Counted from the stretch's first letter, positions 18,035 to 29,781 are shown. The stretch: DNA of 64,000 nt from Meridianimarinicoccus roseus (GCF_003172915.1 NZ_QGKU01000038.1:124001-188000), one strand, 5' to 3'. Numbers and translations are program-made. The notes: a model not told the origin generated them from the letters alone.

Positions 18035-18430
18035 TCAGGAAAGTCGGGGAGGTCGTTCAGGGAGAGGCGTCTGGATCGAAGGTCCGACTATCTGTGCCGA
18101 GGCCTGAGCACAGGCGCTCCGGCCCTGCCTCGTGGATGCCAAGAGGCCGGAGTAATCCAACTCCGATAGACAACAAGCCAAGACATGGCAGTTCGACGCC
18201 GCCGTGGTCTCGGGCTCGCAGCACTCTTCGCTGGCGTCTCCCGGAGGCATGTGGTGCGCCGCGTGCCCCATCGATGCGGGATCGGATGCGGCCCACGCCA
18301 TGCTTCCACTGCTTTGGTGCGCAGGATGCTCCTTCGCGACAGCTCCGAGGATGCCAGTCATCATGAGCGCGAGGGACATGCCCAGCACCATGATACTTTT
18401 CGCCCAGAAACTGTGTGAAGACTTCTTCAT
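18035..18430 (-). CDS. His/Cys-rich exported protein of the copper cluster
   Basis: The 131-residue protein has a long hydrophobic leader (IMVLGMSLALMMTGILGAV) followed by a segment rich in His, Met and Cys (HPAHQ, MGHAAHHMPPG, EECCEPE, NCHVLACC). These are likely metal ligands in the periplasm. I know no family name. It lies 89 bases upstream of cusB on the same strand and ends in a Pro-rich tail, as many small copper-regulon proteins do. Confidence 0.6.
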   Translation of the reverse strand: MKKSSHSFWAKSIMVLGMSLALMMTGILGAVAKEHPAHQSSGSMAWAASDPASMGHAAHHMPPGDASEECCEPETTAASNCHVLACCLSELDYSGLLASTRQGRSACAQASAQIVGPSIQTPLPERPPRLS

Positions 18431-18562
18431 GATTCCGAGATAGGTGCGGCAGCGCGTCCAGGCAACAGAATTTAGGCTGCCGGTGCGCGGGAGTCAGGAA
18501 TACCGATTCCAATCCTTTTCGGCGTCAGCGGGCACTTGCGCCGCACTTGCACCTCGGGTTCA

Positions 18563-18757
18563 TCAAGCCGGAGTGGCAGGGTAGCCGGCTTTCGTCATGG
18601 CTGCCTGCAATGCAGCGGCATCCTTGCCGGACGCAATCGTGACGGTCTTCGACGTCAGGTCGGTATCGACCTTGGCAGCCGGATCGACCGCCTTGAGCGC
18701 CTTGTCGATGGCGGCCGTGCAGTGGCCGCAGCTCATGTCCGGGACGTGAAACTTCAT
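18563..18757 (-). CDS. copZ: CopZ-like copper chaperone (HMA domain)
   Basis: The 64-residue protein is a single heavy-metal-associated domain with the metal site MSCGHCTAAIDKAL near residues 8-21. Such chaperones carry Cu(I) in the cytoplasm to CopA ATPases or to CueR. It follows the copA ATPase on the same strand after about 150 bases. The ATPase itself lacks HMA domains, so CopZ may supply this function in trans. Confidence 0.9.
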   Translation of the reverse strand: MKFHVPDMSCGHCTAAIDKALKAVDPAAKVDTDLTSKTVTIASGKDAAALQAAMTKAGYPATPA

Positions 18758-18907
18758 TTCGGGTTCTCCTTGTCGTGTTGAGTCTTAGGGGCTGGGCTTC
18801 GGGAGGCAAGCAGAGGTCCGGATTGCCGCCCCGAACAAAATATCCGTCCGCCCCGGTCCCTGGTTCCGTTTATTTGCGCGCGAGGCCCGGCTTGCATGTC
18901 GTGTCTC

Positions 18908-21241
<2,334 letters not shown>

Positions 21242-21263
21242 CGGGATTCCCCTTTCGGGACTC

Positions 21264-21294
21264 AATGTGGGGCTTCCAACGGTTGGAAGGTCAA
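21264..21294 (-). promoter_or_regulatory. CueR-type promoter of the first copA
   Basis: Read on the minus strand, TTGACC (21294-21289) is followed by the dyad CTTCCAACCGTTGGAAG across the spacer and a weak -10 (CACATT, 21269-21264). The spacer is 19 bases, the long spacing typical of MerR-family activation. The -35 box overlaps the last codons of the upstream APC permease gene. A second such site is at 37841-37871. Confidence 0.75.
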
Positions 21295-22637
21295 GGGGAT
21301 GATTTCTCTGTTTCAATAGTGCCTGCGGGCACGTGGTCATGATCGCCGTCCATGGGCGGGTTGAGCTTCAGGAAGACATGCTCGAACGCGAAGACGGCTA
21401 CCATGGCGGCCAGCGCGATCAGAACGATCGTCGGGTCGCTTTGCCATTTCATCACGGTGAAGGCCCCGAGCACGACGGCGTCGAGCCCGATGGCGGTGAG
21501 GAGGATCCACCCTCGCGCGCCGATCTCTTCCCTCAGGTGACGCCAGACGCCCCAATGGATCAGCATGTCCATCACGAGGTAGAAGAAAGCTCCGAGCGAC
21601 GCGATGCGGCTGAGGTCGAAGAAGACGGTGAGAACGCCTGCGATCACGACCGTGTAGACAAGAGTGTGATCCCGGATCGTGCCCGGCATCCCGAAATGAC
21701 TGTGCGGGATCATCTTCATGTCGGTCAGCATGGCGAGCATGCGGGACACCGCGAAAATGCTTGCGATCACGCCCGAGGCCGTCGCGACAAGCGCCAGCGC
21801 CACCGTCAGGTAGAACCCGATCCGGCCGAGCGCCGGCTCGGCCGCTTCGGCAAGCGCGTAGTCTTTCACGGCAACGATCCGGTCGAGCGGCAGGCTCGAG
21901 CCCACGGCGAAGGCCACCAGCAGGTAGACCACCACGCAGATCGCGATGGAGATGACGATGGCGCGGCCGACGTTGCGGTGCGGGTCCGTGATCTCGGCGC
22001 CGGAATTGGTGATCGTCGTGAAGCCCTTGAAGGCCAGGATCGCAAGGGCAAGCGATGCGACGAAACCGGCGGCGCCCGTTTCCGTCTCGCCTGTCGCCTC
22101 GAAGGAGATGCCGCCCGCCCAGAGTGCCGCTATGCCGAAGAGCGCGATCCCTCCGACCTTGAGGACCGCCATGACCTGCGACAGGAGCCCGACCGATCTG
22201 TTGCCGGAGGCATTCACGAGATAGGCGAAGACAATGAGGCAGACACCGATGGTCGGAACAAGCCAGCCGCCCGGCTCCAGCCCCAGCCCACGCATCAGGT
22301 AGGTGCCGAAGGTCCGTGCAACCAGGCTTTCGTTGATGACCATCGAAAGGGCCATCAGGAGTGCCGCGCCAGCGGCAACCGTTGTCGGCCCATAGGCCTT
22401 CTTGAGGATCATGCCGATGCCGCCGGCGGACGGCCAGGCATTCGACATCTTGATGTAGGTGTAGGCGCTGAATGCGGTCACGACGGCGCCCGCGACGAAC
22501 GCCAATGGGAACAACGGGCCCGCCAGTTCGGCAATCTGCCCGGTCAGGGCAAGAATACCGGCGCCGATCATCACGCCCGTTCCCATCGCGACGGCGTCGG
22601 GCAGGCTGAGGCTGTTCTCCTTGTAGTTGGAACTCAT
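21291..22637 (-). CDS. APC-family amino acid permease
   Basis: The 448-residue protein has about 12 membrane segments and the APC start region [23 protein letters not shown], where the GxGI-like motif binds substrate. It ends in a His/Asp tail (DGDHDH). Substrate is unknown; amino acids or amines are likely. Its place between the copper ATPase and a VTT protein suggests a stress role. The ATG at 22637 has GGAGG about 10 bases upstream and overlaps the VTT stop by 4 bases. Confidence 0.8.
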   Translation of the reverse strand: MSSNYKENSLSLPDAVAMGTGVMIGAGILALTGQIAELAGPLFPLAFVAGAVVTAFSAYTYIKMSNAWPSAGGIGMILKKAYGPTTVAAGAALLMALSMVINESLVARTFGTYLMRGLGLEPGGWLVPTIGVCLIVFAYLVNASGNRSVGLLSQVMAVLKVGGIALFGIAALWAGGISFEATGETETGAAGFVASLALAILAFKGFTTITNSGAEITDPHRNVGRAIVISIAICVVVYLLVAFAVGSSLPLDRIVAVKDYALAEAAEPALGRIGFYLTVALALVATASGVIASIFAVSRMLAMLTDMKMIPHSHFGMPGTIRDHTLVYTVVIAGVLTVFFDLSRIASLGAFFYLVMDMLIHWGVWRHLREEIGARGWILLTAIGLDAVVLGAFTVMKWQSDPTIVLIALAAMVAVFAFEHVFLKLNPPMDGDHDHVPAGTIETEKSSP

Positions 22638-23365
22638 GATCGACTGGCCTCCGTAGCGTCCTTCTTTGGTCTGTCTTTTTTCGAAGCGGCACCCCGCCGA
22701 AGCGCAACCAGCAGGAGGGGAAGGCCCGTCATGAGGCCCAGACCGAGCGCGATCCACTCCGCGCTGCCGAAGGTGCCTTCCATCGCAGCGCTGCCGAAAT
22801 GCGCGAGCACGAAACTCGCGGGCAGGATGCCGGCCATCGTGGCCAGAGCGAAACGCCAGAAGTGCAGCCGACTGAACCCGGCGGCATAGCTCATCGCGTC
22901 GAAAGAGACGAAGGGCAGGAGACGGCTCGCGAAAACCGTGAGCGTCAACGCGTTCTGCGACCCCAGCAGACCGTAGTCGGCCCTTTCGCCAAGAAGACGC
23001 TCGACCGGTCCACGCCCCAAACCTCGGGCGATGAGGAAGGCCGCCAGTGCGCCGATCTCGGACCCGAGGGCCACGTATAGAGTGCCGGCGTAGTGGCCAT
23101 ACGCGGCCCCCGAGGCCAGCGCGATCGGTGCGCTGGGAATTGGGCTGGCAACGACCGCGACCGTCATGAGGGAGACGACCGCGAGCGGCCCCAAAGGTCC
23201 GGCGCGCGCGACCCACGTCTCGACTGTCGCCCGGTCCAGGTCGAAGGACCACCATCCTGCGGCCCAGCCAACGAGGCCCAGCCCAAGAACGGCGCCGACG
23301 AAAAGGGCGGCACCCTTGACGAGGGACGGGTAGCTATTGCTCTTCGAGGCGCTCTCTTCGGGCAC
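22634..23365 (-). CDS. VTT (TVP38/TMEM64, DedA-like) membrane protein
   Basis: The 243-residue membrane protein carries the VTT signature: SPIPSAPIALASGAAYG, then FLIARGLGRGPVERLLG and ASRLLPFVSFDAMSYAAGFS. Proteins of this type act in lipid transport or envelope homeostasis. The GTG at 23365 starts directly after the rhodanese stop and was preferred to an open upstream extension. It overlaps the APC permease start. Confidence 0.78.
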   Translation of the reverse strand: MPEESASKSNSYPSLVKGAALFVGAVLGLGLVGWAAGWWSFDLDRATVETWVARAGPLGPLAVVSLMTVAVVASPIPSAPIALASGAAYGHYAGTLYVALGSEIGALAAFLIARGLGRGPVERLLGERADYGLLGSQNALTLTVFASRLLPFVSFDAMSYAAGFSRLHFWRFALATMAGILPASFVLAHFGSAAMEGTFGSAEWIALGLGLMTGLPLLLVALRRGAASKKDRPKKDATEASRS

Positions 23366-23366
23366 G

Positions 23367-23840
23367 TCAGGCAAGTTCCTCCGGCATCGAAGCAAGCGCT
23401 GCATCCAGCGGAACCACGGGCAGACCGGCAGCAAGCCAGCCGGGGCCCTGGCGAGATCCCAGCATTCCCTCGGAGATGTCCACGTAGCCATCGTATCGAG
23501 CCTGCCGGAGCGCACGAAGCAGGGACGCCGAACGCCCCCCGGTCGCGCAGATCAGGCCGACGTCTCGGGATCCGGCCAGCGCCTTCGCCGCGAAGAGGCG
23601 ATCCGGAAAACGGTCCTCGTGCATGCTGATCGGCCAGACCCCGGCTCCAACACCGGTTTCCAGCCATTCCTCGCGCGACCTCACATCGATCACGCGCGCG
23701 CTGTCTCCCAGAAGCGCGTCATAGGCCTCGTCCGCCGACCAGACAGTCCGCTCCTGCGCGTTCAGGGAAGACGTGATGAGGGCGAAAGGTGCTGCCGCCA
23801 GCCCAAGGACCAAGGCGCGCCGACCGTGAGCCATTGTCAT
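23367..23840 (-). CDS. Exported rhodanese-like sulfurtransferase
   Basis: The 157-residue protein has a signal peptide (RRALVLGLAAAPFALITSSLNA) and one rhodanese domain. The loop CATGGRSASLLRAL contains the catalytic Cys, and VIDVRSREEW is the typical CH2 motif. It may handle sulfane sulfur or thiols in the periplasm, which would fit copper detoxification. A GGAGG site precedes the ATG at 23840. It is in line with DUF302 upstream and VTT downstream. Confidence 0.82.
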   Translation of the reverse strand: MTMAHGRRALVLGLAAAPFALITSSLNAQERTVWSADEAYDALLGDSARVIDVRSREEWLETGVGAGVWPISMHEDRFPDRLFAAKALAGSRDVGLICATGGRSASLLRALRQARYDGYVDISEGMLGSRQGPGWLAAGLPVVPLDAALASMPEELA

Positions 23841-23852
23841 CGGTTGCCTCCT

Positions 23853-24239
23853 TCAGGCCGCATCCACAGCGCGCACGAGCATGTCGCGGACCTGCCCGGC
23901 GACCGCGTGCAGTTCCTGGTTGTCGACAGCCGCCATCGAGGCGACCGGATCGACCGCGCTCACCTCGGTCCCGCCATCGACGCTGCGAAGGATGACGTTG
24001 CACGGCAGCATTGCGCCGATCCGCGGCTCGAGACCGATGGCCTCCCAGGCCATTTTCGGGTTGCAGGCGCCGAGGATCAGATAGCCGTCCATGTCGGCGT
24101 CGATCTTCTTCTTCATGGTGGCCTTCACGTCGATCTCGGTCAGGACGCCGAAGCCTTCGGCCGTCAGCGCCTCGCGCACGCGCCGATCCGCTTCCTCGAT
24201 GCTGGTGTCGGCGAGCAGGCGATCATGAGTGTAGGGCAT
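23853..24239 (-). CDS. DUF302 domain protein
   Basis: The 128-residue protein is a clear DUF302 member: SIEEADRRVREALTAEGFGVLTEIDVKATMKKKI followed by GYLILGACNPKMAWEAI and IGAMLPCNVILR. Conserved Cys residues occur in ACNP and LPCNV. Function is unknown, but the family is common near rhodanese and thiol-redox genes. A strong GGAGG precedes the start. It is 12 bases upstream of the rhodanese gene and cotranscribed. Confidence 0.85.
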   Translation of the reverse strand: MPYTHDRLLADTSIEEADRRVREALTAEGFGVLTEIDVKATMKKKIDADMDGYLILGACNPKMAWEAIGLEPRIGAMLPCNVILRSVDGGTEVSAVDPVASMAAVDNQELHAVAGQVRDMLVRAVDAA

Positions 24240-24322
24240 CTCGGGGTTCCTCCTTCTTCTTCAATGGGTATGGGCCGGAGATTCGCTCCGGCCCTCATTC
24301 TCGACAACGCGTGATGAGACCG

Positions 24323-24988
24323 TCAGTTGCCCTGCATGCGCGGGCCGCCTTCGTCCATCATGCGTCCCTGACCGGGCATCATCTGGCCCGGAGCATATCC
24401 ACCTTCGTTCATCATCCGCTCTCGCAGGCCTTGCATGCGTTGCATCTGCGCGGCAGGTGCCTGCATCTCTTCCGCGGTGATCCGGCCGTCGCCGTCCGCG
24501 TCGAGATGCTGGAACCGGTCGACCATCGTCTCGCGGATGAGCGCGCCGTGCAGCGTCTCGAACTCTGCGATGGAGAGTGTGCCATCGCCGTCCGCATCGT
24601 ACTCCGAGAGGAGACTGCCGAGCCCGGACTGCGCCTCTTCCGGCGTCACCACACCGTCGCCGTCCGCATCGAGATCCGCCATCATGCCCATGCCGGGCAA
24701 AGCTGTCATGCCGCCCATCATGGGTCCGCCGGGGCCCATCATGCCCATGCCGCCAGGCATGCCCATCATCCCCATGCCCATCTGGCCGCCCATCATCCCC
24801 ATGCCCGGCATCGCGCCATCAACGCCCATCATGCCGTGCATGCGCATCATCATCTCCATCATGTCTTGCTCGCCGCCCATGCCCGCGCCGCGCGCATCCC
24901 CATGATGCGGCCCGCTGTCCGCCATTGCCGCTCCTGCCGCCAACAGGACCGTCACCGCGGAAGCTGCCATCTTTCCACGCAACGTCAT
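24323..24988 (-). CDS. Exported Met-rich protein with three EF-hands
   Basis: The 221-residue protein has a signal peptide ending in AMA. Residues about 30-95 form an extreme Met/Gly tract with repeated GMGMMG-like units, the kind of sequence that binds Cu(I). Three EF-hand loops follow (DLDADGDGVVTPEE, EYDADGDGTLSIAEF, HLDADGDGRITAEE), so it should also bind calcium. The ATG at 24988 follows GGAGG. It is divergent from the response regulator and shares its GATACAAA region. Confidence 0.8.
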   Translation of the reverse strand: MTLRGKMAASAVTVLLAAGAAMADSGPHHGDARGAGMGGEQDMMEMMMRMHGMMGVDGAMPGMGMMGGQMGMGMMGMPGGMGMMGPGGPMMGGMTALPGMGMMADLDADGDGVVTPEEAQSGLGSLLSEYDADGDGTLSIAEFETLHGALIRETMVDRFQHLDADGDGRITAEEMQAPAAQMQRMQGLRERMMNEGGYAPGQMMPGQGRMMDEGGPRMQGN

Positions 24989-25065
24989 TCGAATATCCTC
25001 CGTTTTGCCTTGCACGCCTCATGTCGGTAGTCACAGCGCAAATCGGAACGGGCGTCATTCAGGGA

Positions 25066-25114
25066 TTTGTATCCGCGTGTCGCAGGCAGCCGATCTGATA
25101 CAAATGGAGACAAA
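25066..25114. promoter_or_regulatory. GATACAAA operator between EF-hand gene and two-component system
   Basis: TTTGTATC (25066-25073) faces GATACAAA (25097-25104), and a second GAGACAAA begins exactly 10 bases later (25107). Direct repeats 10 bp apart are the normal binding pattern of OmpR-family regulators. The same motif, also as a 10-bp tandem, occurs at 30597-30614. The divergent gene layout suggests autoregulation and control of the EF-hand gene. Confidence 0.6.
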
Positions 25115-25155
25115 ACAGCCTCTGACCGTGGAAAGCCCGTTCGGTAAACAAGAAA

Positions 25156-25881
25156 ATGATGTCGAGCAGCCCTCATATCCTGGTCGTGGATGACCACAGG
25201 CAGATCCGGGAGTCGGTCACCCGGTTCCTGGAAAAGAACGGCATGCGCGCAACCGCAGCCAAGGACGCGGTCGAAATGGACGCCCAGTTGGCCTCTGGCC
25301 ATTACGATCTGCTGGTGCTGGATGTGATGATGCCGGGAGAGGACGGTCTTTCCGTCTGCCGAAGGCTCGCGAGACAATCGAGCCTCCCGATCATCATGTT
25401 GACCGCGCTCGGCAAGGAGACGGACCGGATTGTAGGCCTGGAACTCGGTGCGGACGACTACCTGCCGAAGCCCTTCAACCCCCGTGAGCTGCTGGCGCGC
25501 ATCAAGGCCGTGTTGCGCAGGAGTTCATCCGCCGAGAACCACGCCGGGGAACTCGCAGGAAAACGCGTTCGCTTCGCCGGCATGACGCTCGACACGGATG
25601 GACAGGCGATCGAAACGTCTGGCGGGGAACGTCTGTTGCTGACGACCGCGGACTTTCGCCTGCTGACGGTCCTCCTTGAGCGCCCCCGGAAGGTCCTCAG
25701 CCGGGATCAGTTGCTCGACCTGACCTCGGGCCGGGCTGCGGGACCCATGGACCGGACGATCGACAACCAGATCAGCAGGCTCCGGCGCAAGATCGAGCCC
25801 GATCCCCTGCGGCCGAGGATCATCACGACTGTCCGAAACGGGGGCTACTGCCTCGCGACGGATGTCGAGGTCGTCGAATGA
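25156..25881 (+). CDS. OmpR-family response regulator
   Basis: The 241-residue protein has a receiver domain with ILVVDDH, the phosphorylated Asp in LLVLDVMMPGEDG and the Lys in LPKPFNP. A winged-helix DNA-binding domain follows (FRLLTVLLERPRKVLSRDQLLDL...RRKIEPDP). It is coupled to the histidine kinase by an ATGA overlap. Setting and neighbours suggest it answers copper or envelope thiol stress and binds the nearby GATACAAA repeats; this is inference. Confidence 0.88.
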   Translation: MMSSSPHILVVDDHRQIRESVTRFLEKNGMRATAAKDAVEMDAQLASGHYDLLVLDVMMPGEDGLSVCRRLARQSSLPIIMLTALGKETDRIVGLELGADDYLPKPFNPRELLARIKAVLRRSSSAENHAGELAGKRVRFAGMTLDTDGQAIETSGGERLLLTTADFRLLTVLLERPRKVLSRDQLLDLTSGRAAGPMDRTIDNQISRLRRKIEPDPLRPRIITTVRNGGYCLATDVEVVE

Positions 25882-27389
25882 GACGGCCCTTCCGAAATCT
25901 CAGATCGCAACTCGTCGTCCTCATCGTGGCCGCGCTGGCGGTCGCGCAGGCAATCAGCCTGTGGCTCTTCGTGGACGAGCGCAGCCTGGCTATCCGGGCC
26001 GCACTCGGCTTTGAGGCCGCCGGCCGGGCCGCCAACGTCGCGCGGCTCCTGGAAGAAGCGCCACCCGACCTTCAGACGTCGATCCTGCGTGCCGCGAACT
26101 CGCCGCTCGTGCGTTTCGAACTGTCCGACGCGCCAAGCGTGACGGAACCGGACCACCACCATGCGGCGCCCGTGGAAGCCCGCGTGCGGGCCCTTCTTGG
26201 AGACAGCTACAGCCGCGATATCCGTGTCCAACTGGATGATATCGAGACGCCGGTCCTGCCGTTGCCGAACCTCTCGCCAGAGATGGCGGAGATGCACCGC
26301 TCGATGATGCGCGGCGAAATGGCGGCACTGGAACTGACCCTCTCAATCGCGCTGAGCGGTGGACAGTGGCTGAACGTCAGCACGCGCTTCGAGCGGCCGC
26401 CCCTGCAATGGCCCCTGTTCTCCACCTTCACCTTCGCGCTGACGGCGGCGCTCATCCTCGTCACGGTCTGCTGGTTCCTGGTCACGCGCCTGACCGGGCC
26501 ATTGCGCAAGCTCGCTGGCGCGGCGGAACGGCTCGGTCGTGGTGAGGACGCGGTCCCGTTGCCATTGGTCGGCCCTGCGGAGGTCGAAGACCTGACGCGG
26601 GCTTTCAACCTGATGCAGGAACGCCTGACCAGATACGTCGCCGACAGGACGCGTGTTCTTGCCGCCGTGGGCCATGACCTGCGCTCGCCGCTCACGGCGC
26701 TCAGGGTGCGCGCCGAGATGGTGGACGACGACGAGACCCGTGAAAGCCTGATCGAGTCGATCGAGGAAATGCAGACCATGGCGGAGGCCACCTTGAGCTT
26801 CGCCGAGGACCTGACTGGCACCGAAGAGGCGCGAGAGCTCGATGTGGGCACGTTTCTTCGTGACCTGGTATCCGACATGCCGGATCCGCCGAATATCCTC
26901 GGAGGCCCCGGCGTCCAAGCCCGCCTGCGCCCGGTCTCCTTCCGCCGCGCCGTGCGAAACCTCGCGGAGAACGCTGTCCGCTATGGAAGAAACGCCGAGA
27001 TCGCGTGGCGGTCCGAGCACGATACCCTGGTCATCGAAATCCGCGACGAAGGCCCGGGCATCCCGTCCGAAAAGCTCGAGCAGGTCTTCGACCCGTTCTT
27101 CCGTCTCGAGGGCTCGCGCTCCCTCGAGACCGGCGGGCATGGTCTGGGACTTTCCATCGCCCGATCCATCGTCCGGGCGCATGGCGGCGAGATCCATCTC
27201 GCGAACCGGAATGGTGGCGGACTGGTGGCGAGCATCGCCGTGCCGCTTGCAGACAAGGGGTCTCACAAGACGTCATCGACAAGCGCGGAGTGGGAGAATG
27301 CAGAGATCGATAGCGACAATGGCTCCGTTCGGGATGTTCCCGACGGCGGTGGCCGCCGATCCGCCGGCGGATTGGCAGGGGAGGTATGA
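25878..27389 (+). CDS. Sensor histidine kinase
   Basis: The 503-residue protein has two membrane segments (about 12-32 and 182-205) around a periplasmic domain containing DHHHAA and a Met-containing stretch (MAEMHRSMMRGEM), both possible metal ligands. HAMP follows, then the phospho-acceptor His in VGHDLRSPLTAL, the N box NLAENAVRYG and the G boxes DEGPGIP and GGHGLGLSI. Its C-terminal tail of about 45 residues after the ATPase domain is atypical. It overlaps the regulator start-stop. Confidence 0.88.
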   Translation: MRRPFRNLRSQLVVLIVAALAVAQAISLWLFVDERSLAIRAALGFEAAGRAANVARLLEEAPPDLQTSILRAANSPLVRFELSDAPSVTEPDHHHAAPVEARVRALLGDSYSRDIRVQLDDIETPVLPLPNLSPEMAEMHRSMMRGEMAALELTLSIALSGGQWLNVSTRFERPPLQWPLFSTFTFALTAALILVTVCWFLVTRLTGPLRKLAGAAERLGRGEDAVPLPLVGPAEVEDLTRAFNLMQERLTRYVADRTRVLAAVGHDLRSPLTALRVRAEMVDDDETRESLIESIEEMQTMAEATLSFAEDLTGTEEARELDVGTFLRDLVSDMPDPPNILGGPGVQARLRPVSFRRAVRNLAENAVRYGRNAEIAWRSEHDTLVIEIRDEGPGIPSEKLEQVFDPFFRLEGSRSLETGGHGLGLSIARSIVRAHGGEIHLANRNGGGLVASIAVPLADKGSHKTSSTSAEWENAEIDSDNGSVRDVPDGGGRRSAGGLAGEV

Positions 27390-27393
27390 TTAC

Positions 27394-27618
27394 ATGATGT
27401 GGGGTAATGGCTACGGCATGATCGGCGGCCTGATGATGATCCTGTTCTGGGGTGTCATCATAGTCTTGATTGTTCTCGCCGTGAAATGGTTCACCGACAA
27501 CCGGGCCGGCGGAAATCGTGGAAGGCGCGACGCGATCGACATCCTGCGCGAACGCTTCGCCGCGGGCGAGATCGATGAAGAGGAATTCGAACGTCGAAAA
27601 AAGGCGCTGGAGCGCTGA
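27394..27618 (+). CDS. SHOCT-domain small membrane protein
   Basis: The 74-residue protein has one hydrophobic segment (IGGLMMILFWGVIIVLIVLAV) preceded by a Met/Gly-rich start and followed by a SHOCT motif (DILRERFAAGEIDEEEFERRKKAL). SHOCT proteins of this size are frequent in copper and envelope stress clusters. GAGGT lies 9 bases before the ATG at 27394, five bases after the kinase stop, so it belongs to the same transcript. Confidence 0.8.
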   Translation: MMWGNGYGMIGGLMMILFWGVIIVLIVLAVKWFTDNRAGGNRGRRDAIDILRERFAAGEIDEEEFERRKKALER

Positions 27619-27631
27619 CGCGTCACCCCGT

Positions 27632-27651
27632 CGGACCGGTCACTCGGTCCG
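27632..27651. terminator. Hairpin between convergent genes
   Basis: CGGACCG (27632-27638) and CGGTCCG (27645-27651) form a 7-bp stem with a 6-base loop between the converging SHOCT and scsB genes. It slightly overlaps the scsB end. No U-tract follows, so a bidirectional terminator is only possible. Confidence 0.35.
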
Positions 27652-29781
27652 GCTCAGTTCGCGGCGGGTTCCGGCCCGATCGAGGGCGTCCATGACTGCG
27701 TCGGCTGTCAGCAGTTCCGGCAGAACGATACCCTCCGGCACACCCGGCCCATAAACGACGTTGAACGGGATGCCGAAGCGGCCGAAGCCCTCGAGATAGC
27801 GGGAAATCGCCTCGTCCGGGCGGGTCCAGTCGGCCTGCATCGCTACGACCCCGGGAGAGCCCAACGAAGCCGCGACCGGGTCTCGGTCCAGCACAAGCGC
27901 CTTGTTGGCCTTGCAGGTCAGGCACCAGTCCGCAGTCACGTCGACGAAGACGACTTCCCCCATGGAGATGCGTCGGGCGATTTCGCCCCGTTCAAACGGG
28001 AGCCACGCAATTCCACCTGACTCGGATGCAATCGTTCCCCGCGACGAAAGGCCATCGGACAGGGTTCCGGTGGCGAACAGCATCACGACGGCGAGAGCGG
28101 CTGCGGTCACACTCCGCGCCGTACCGCTCACACCGCGCATGCTGAGAACCCCGACGATAACTGCTGTCATTGCAACGGACGCGAGGGTCGCGATCGGTCC
28201 CGCAACGCCAATCATGACCCAAACCAGCCAAAGAGCGGTCCCGCCGAGAAGGAGACCGAGACCCGCGCGTAACACGCCCATCCACCTCCCCGGTTTGGGG
28301 AGGCGTCGGACCAACCCGGGCCGCGCGGCGATGACCAGGTACGGGGATGCCAGTCCGAGACCGAGGAACGTGAAGACAACCGCGATGTCGATGCCGCGAC
28401 CGCCCAGTGCGAAGGCAACGGCCGTACCGAGGAAGGGGGCCGAACACGGGGTCGCGAGGACGGCCGCGAACGCCCCCGCCGCGAAGTCCCCGAACAGACC
28501 TGGCGTGGAGCCGGCATGCGCCAGCCGCGTCTGCAGGCGAGACGGCAGCGCGATCTCGAACGCGCCCACGAGGTTGGCCGCAAAGACCCCAAGGACCAGC
28601 ACCGTCAGGGACAGGAAGATCGGGTTCTGGAATTGAAGGCCCCATCCCACCGTGACGCCGATCTCCCGCAGCATGAAAAGAACGGCAGCGAGGCCCCACA
28701 CGAATGCCATCACGCCGGCGGCCGAAGCGAGGAACCCCCGTCGGACCGCAATCCTGCCGTCGCCACCCAGCCGCATGGCGGTAGCGAGCTTGATCGAAAG
28801 CACGGGAAGGACGCAGGGCATCGCGTTGAGAACGAGCCCTCCAAGAAACGCGGTGGCAGCGATCCAGATCAGCGCCGCGATGTCTACGCCTGAAGTCGCG
28901 AAAGCAAAGGGCGGTTCAGGAGGTTCCGAGACTGCTCGCGGTGCGGCGGTCGCAGCGAAACCGCTGGAGTCCGTCACCGTCACCGAGAGGTCCTGCAAGG
29001 GGCCATCCACTGCAGAGAGGATCGGAACCCGGGCCCACAGGAGATGCCCATCGTCCCCCAGCCGGGTGTCTGGACGGCCGAGGGAGGTAAACGGCCCTAG
29101 CTCGGCAAAGACGTCGGGGACCACGAAGGGTGCTTCGCGGCGCATCGAGATAACCACCGCGCGCATGTCCGGATCGACATGTGCGGAAACGTCGGTGATC
29201 CCTGCCGCCGAGGCATCGAGCGGAACGCGGTCGGCGAATGCCGTGATGCGCGCGGCACTTTCCTCGTCGATCCCGACACCGCTCGGAAGATCGAGGGACA
29301 TGACGAAGTCCTGTGGAACGCAGATGTCCGAGCATGTGAGCAGCGTCACGTCCGCAGAAAGCCGAACCGGCGCTCCCGGTTCCTCCAGCGTTATGCGGAT
29401 CGGAAAGACAACCTCGTCGTGATAGCCGAAGTTCTCGATGCCGAATGCGGTGAAGCGCTCCGGCGCCGGCCACTGGAAATCCATCGACGCAATATTCTGC
29501 GATCCTGACCAGTCGATCTCCGGCGGAAAGCCAACCTCTCCGGGCGTGCGCCAATAGGTCTTCCAGCCCTCGGCGAGATCCAGCGCCAACCCGGCCGAAA
29601 GTGTGCCGGCCCCGGGCGCTATCCCGTTCTCGACGGTCAGCAGCTGCGCGGTCACTGCCGGTGTCGTGACGGGATCCGAACTGGCGGCGCCGACTTGGGA
29701 CGAGGCGGCGGAAAAGAAGATGGCCGCGAGCATGGCGCCCGCCAGAATGCGGGGACAATCTGCCTTGAAACGGGTCAGCAT
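27640..29781 (-). CDS. scsB: ScsB/DsbD-like thiol-disulfide reductase
   Basis: The 713-residue protein has a signal peptide and a periplasmic domain with a Cys pair (LTCSDICVPQD). A membrane core of about eight segments follows, with Cys in NAMPCVLPVLSIK and TPCSAPFLG. A C-terminal thioredoxin domain has the active site ADWCLTCKANK. This is the ScsB layout, known from the suppressor-of-copper-sensitivity system, which passes electrons across the membrane to periplasmic partners. The DsbA-like gene upstream overlaps its start by 7 bases. Confidence 0.87.
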   Translation of the reverse strand: MLTRFKADCPRILAGAMLAAIFFSAASSQVGAASSDPVTTPAVTAQLLTVENGIAPGAGTLSAGLALDLAEGWKTYWRTPGEVGFPPEIDWSGSQNIASMDFQWPAPERFTAFGIENFGYHDEVVFPIRITLEEPGAPVRLSADVTLLTCSDICVPQDFVMSLDLPSGVGIDEESAARITAFADRVPLDASAAGITDVSAHVDPDMRAVVISMRREAPFVVPDVFAELGPFTSLGRPDTRLGDDGHLLWARVPILSAVDGPLQDLSVTVTDSSGFAATAAPRAVSEPPEPPFAFATSGVDIAALIWIAATAFLGGLVLNAMPCVLPVLSIKLATAMRLGGDGRIAVRRGFLASAAGVMAFVWGLAAVLFMLREIGVTVGWGLQFQNPIFLSLTVLVLGVFAANLVGAFEIALPSRLQTRLAHAGSTPGLFGDFAAGAFAAVLATPCSAPFLGTAVAFALGGRGIDIAVVFTFLGLGLASPYLVIAARPGLVRRLPKPGRWMGVLRAGLGLLLGGTALWLVWVMIGVAGPIATLASVAMTAVIVGVLSMRGVSGTARSVTAAALAVVMLFATGTLSDGLSSRGTIASESGGIAWLPFERGEIARRISMGEVVFVDVTADWCLTCKANKALVLDRDPVAASLGSPGVVAMQADWTRPDEAISRYLEGFGRFGIPFNVVYGPGVPEGIVLPELLTADAVMDALDRAGTRRELSRTE

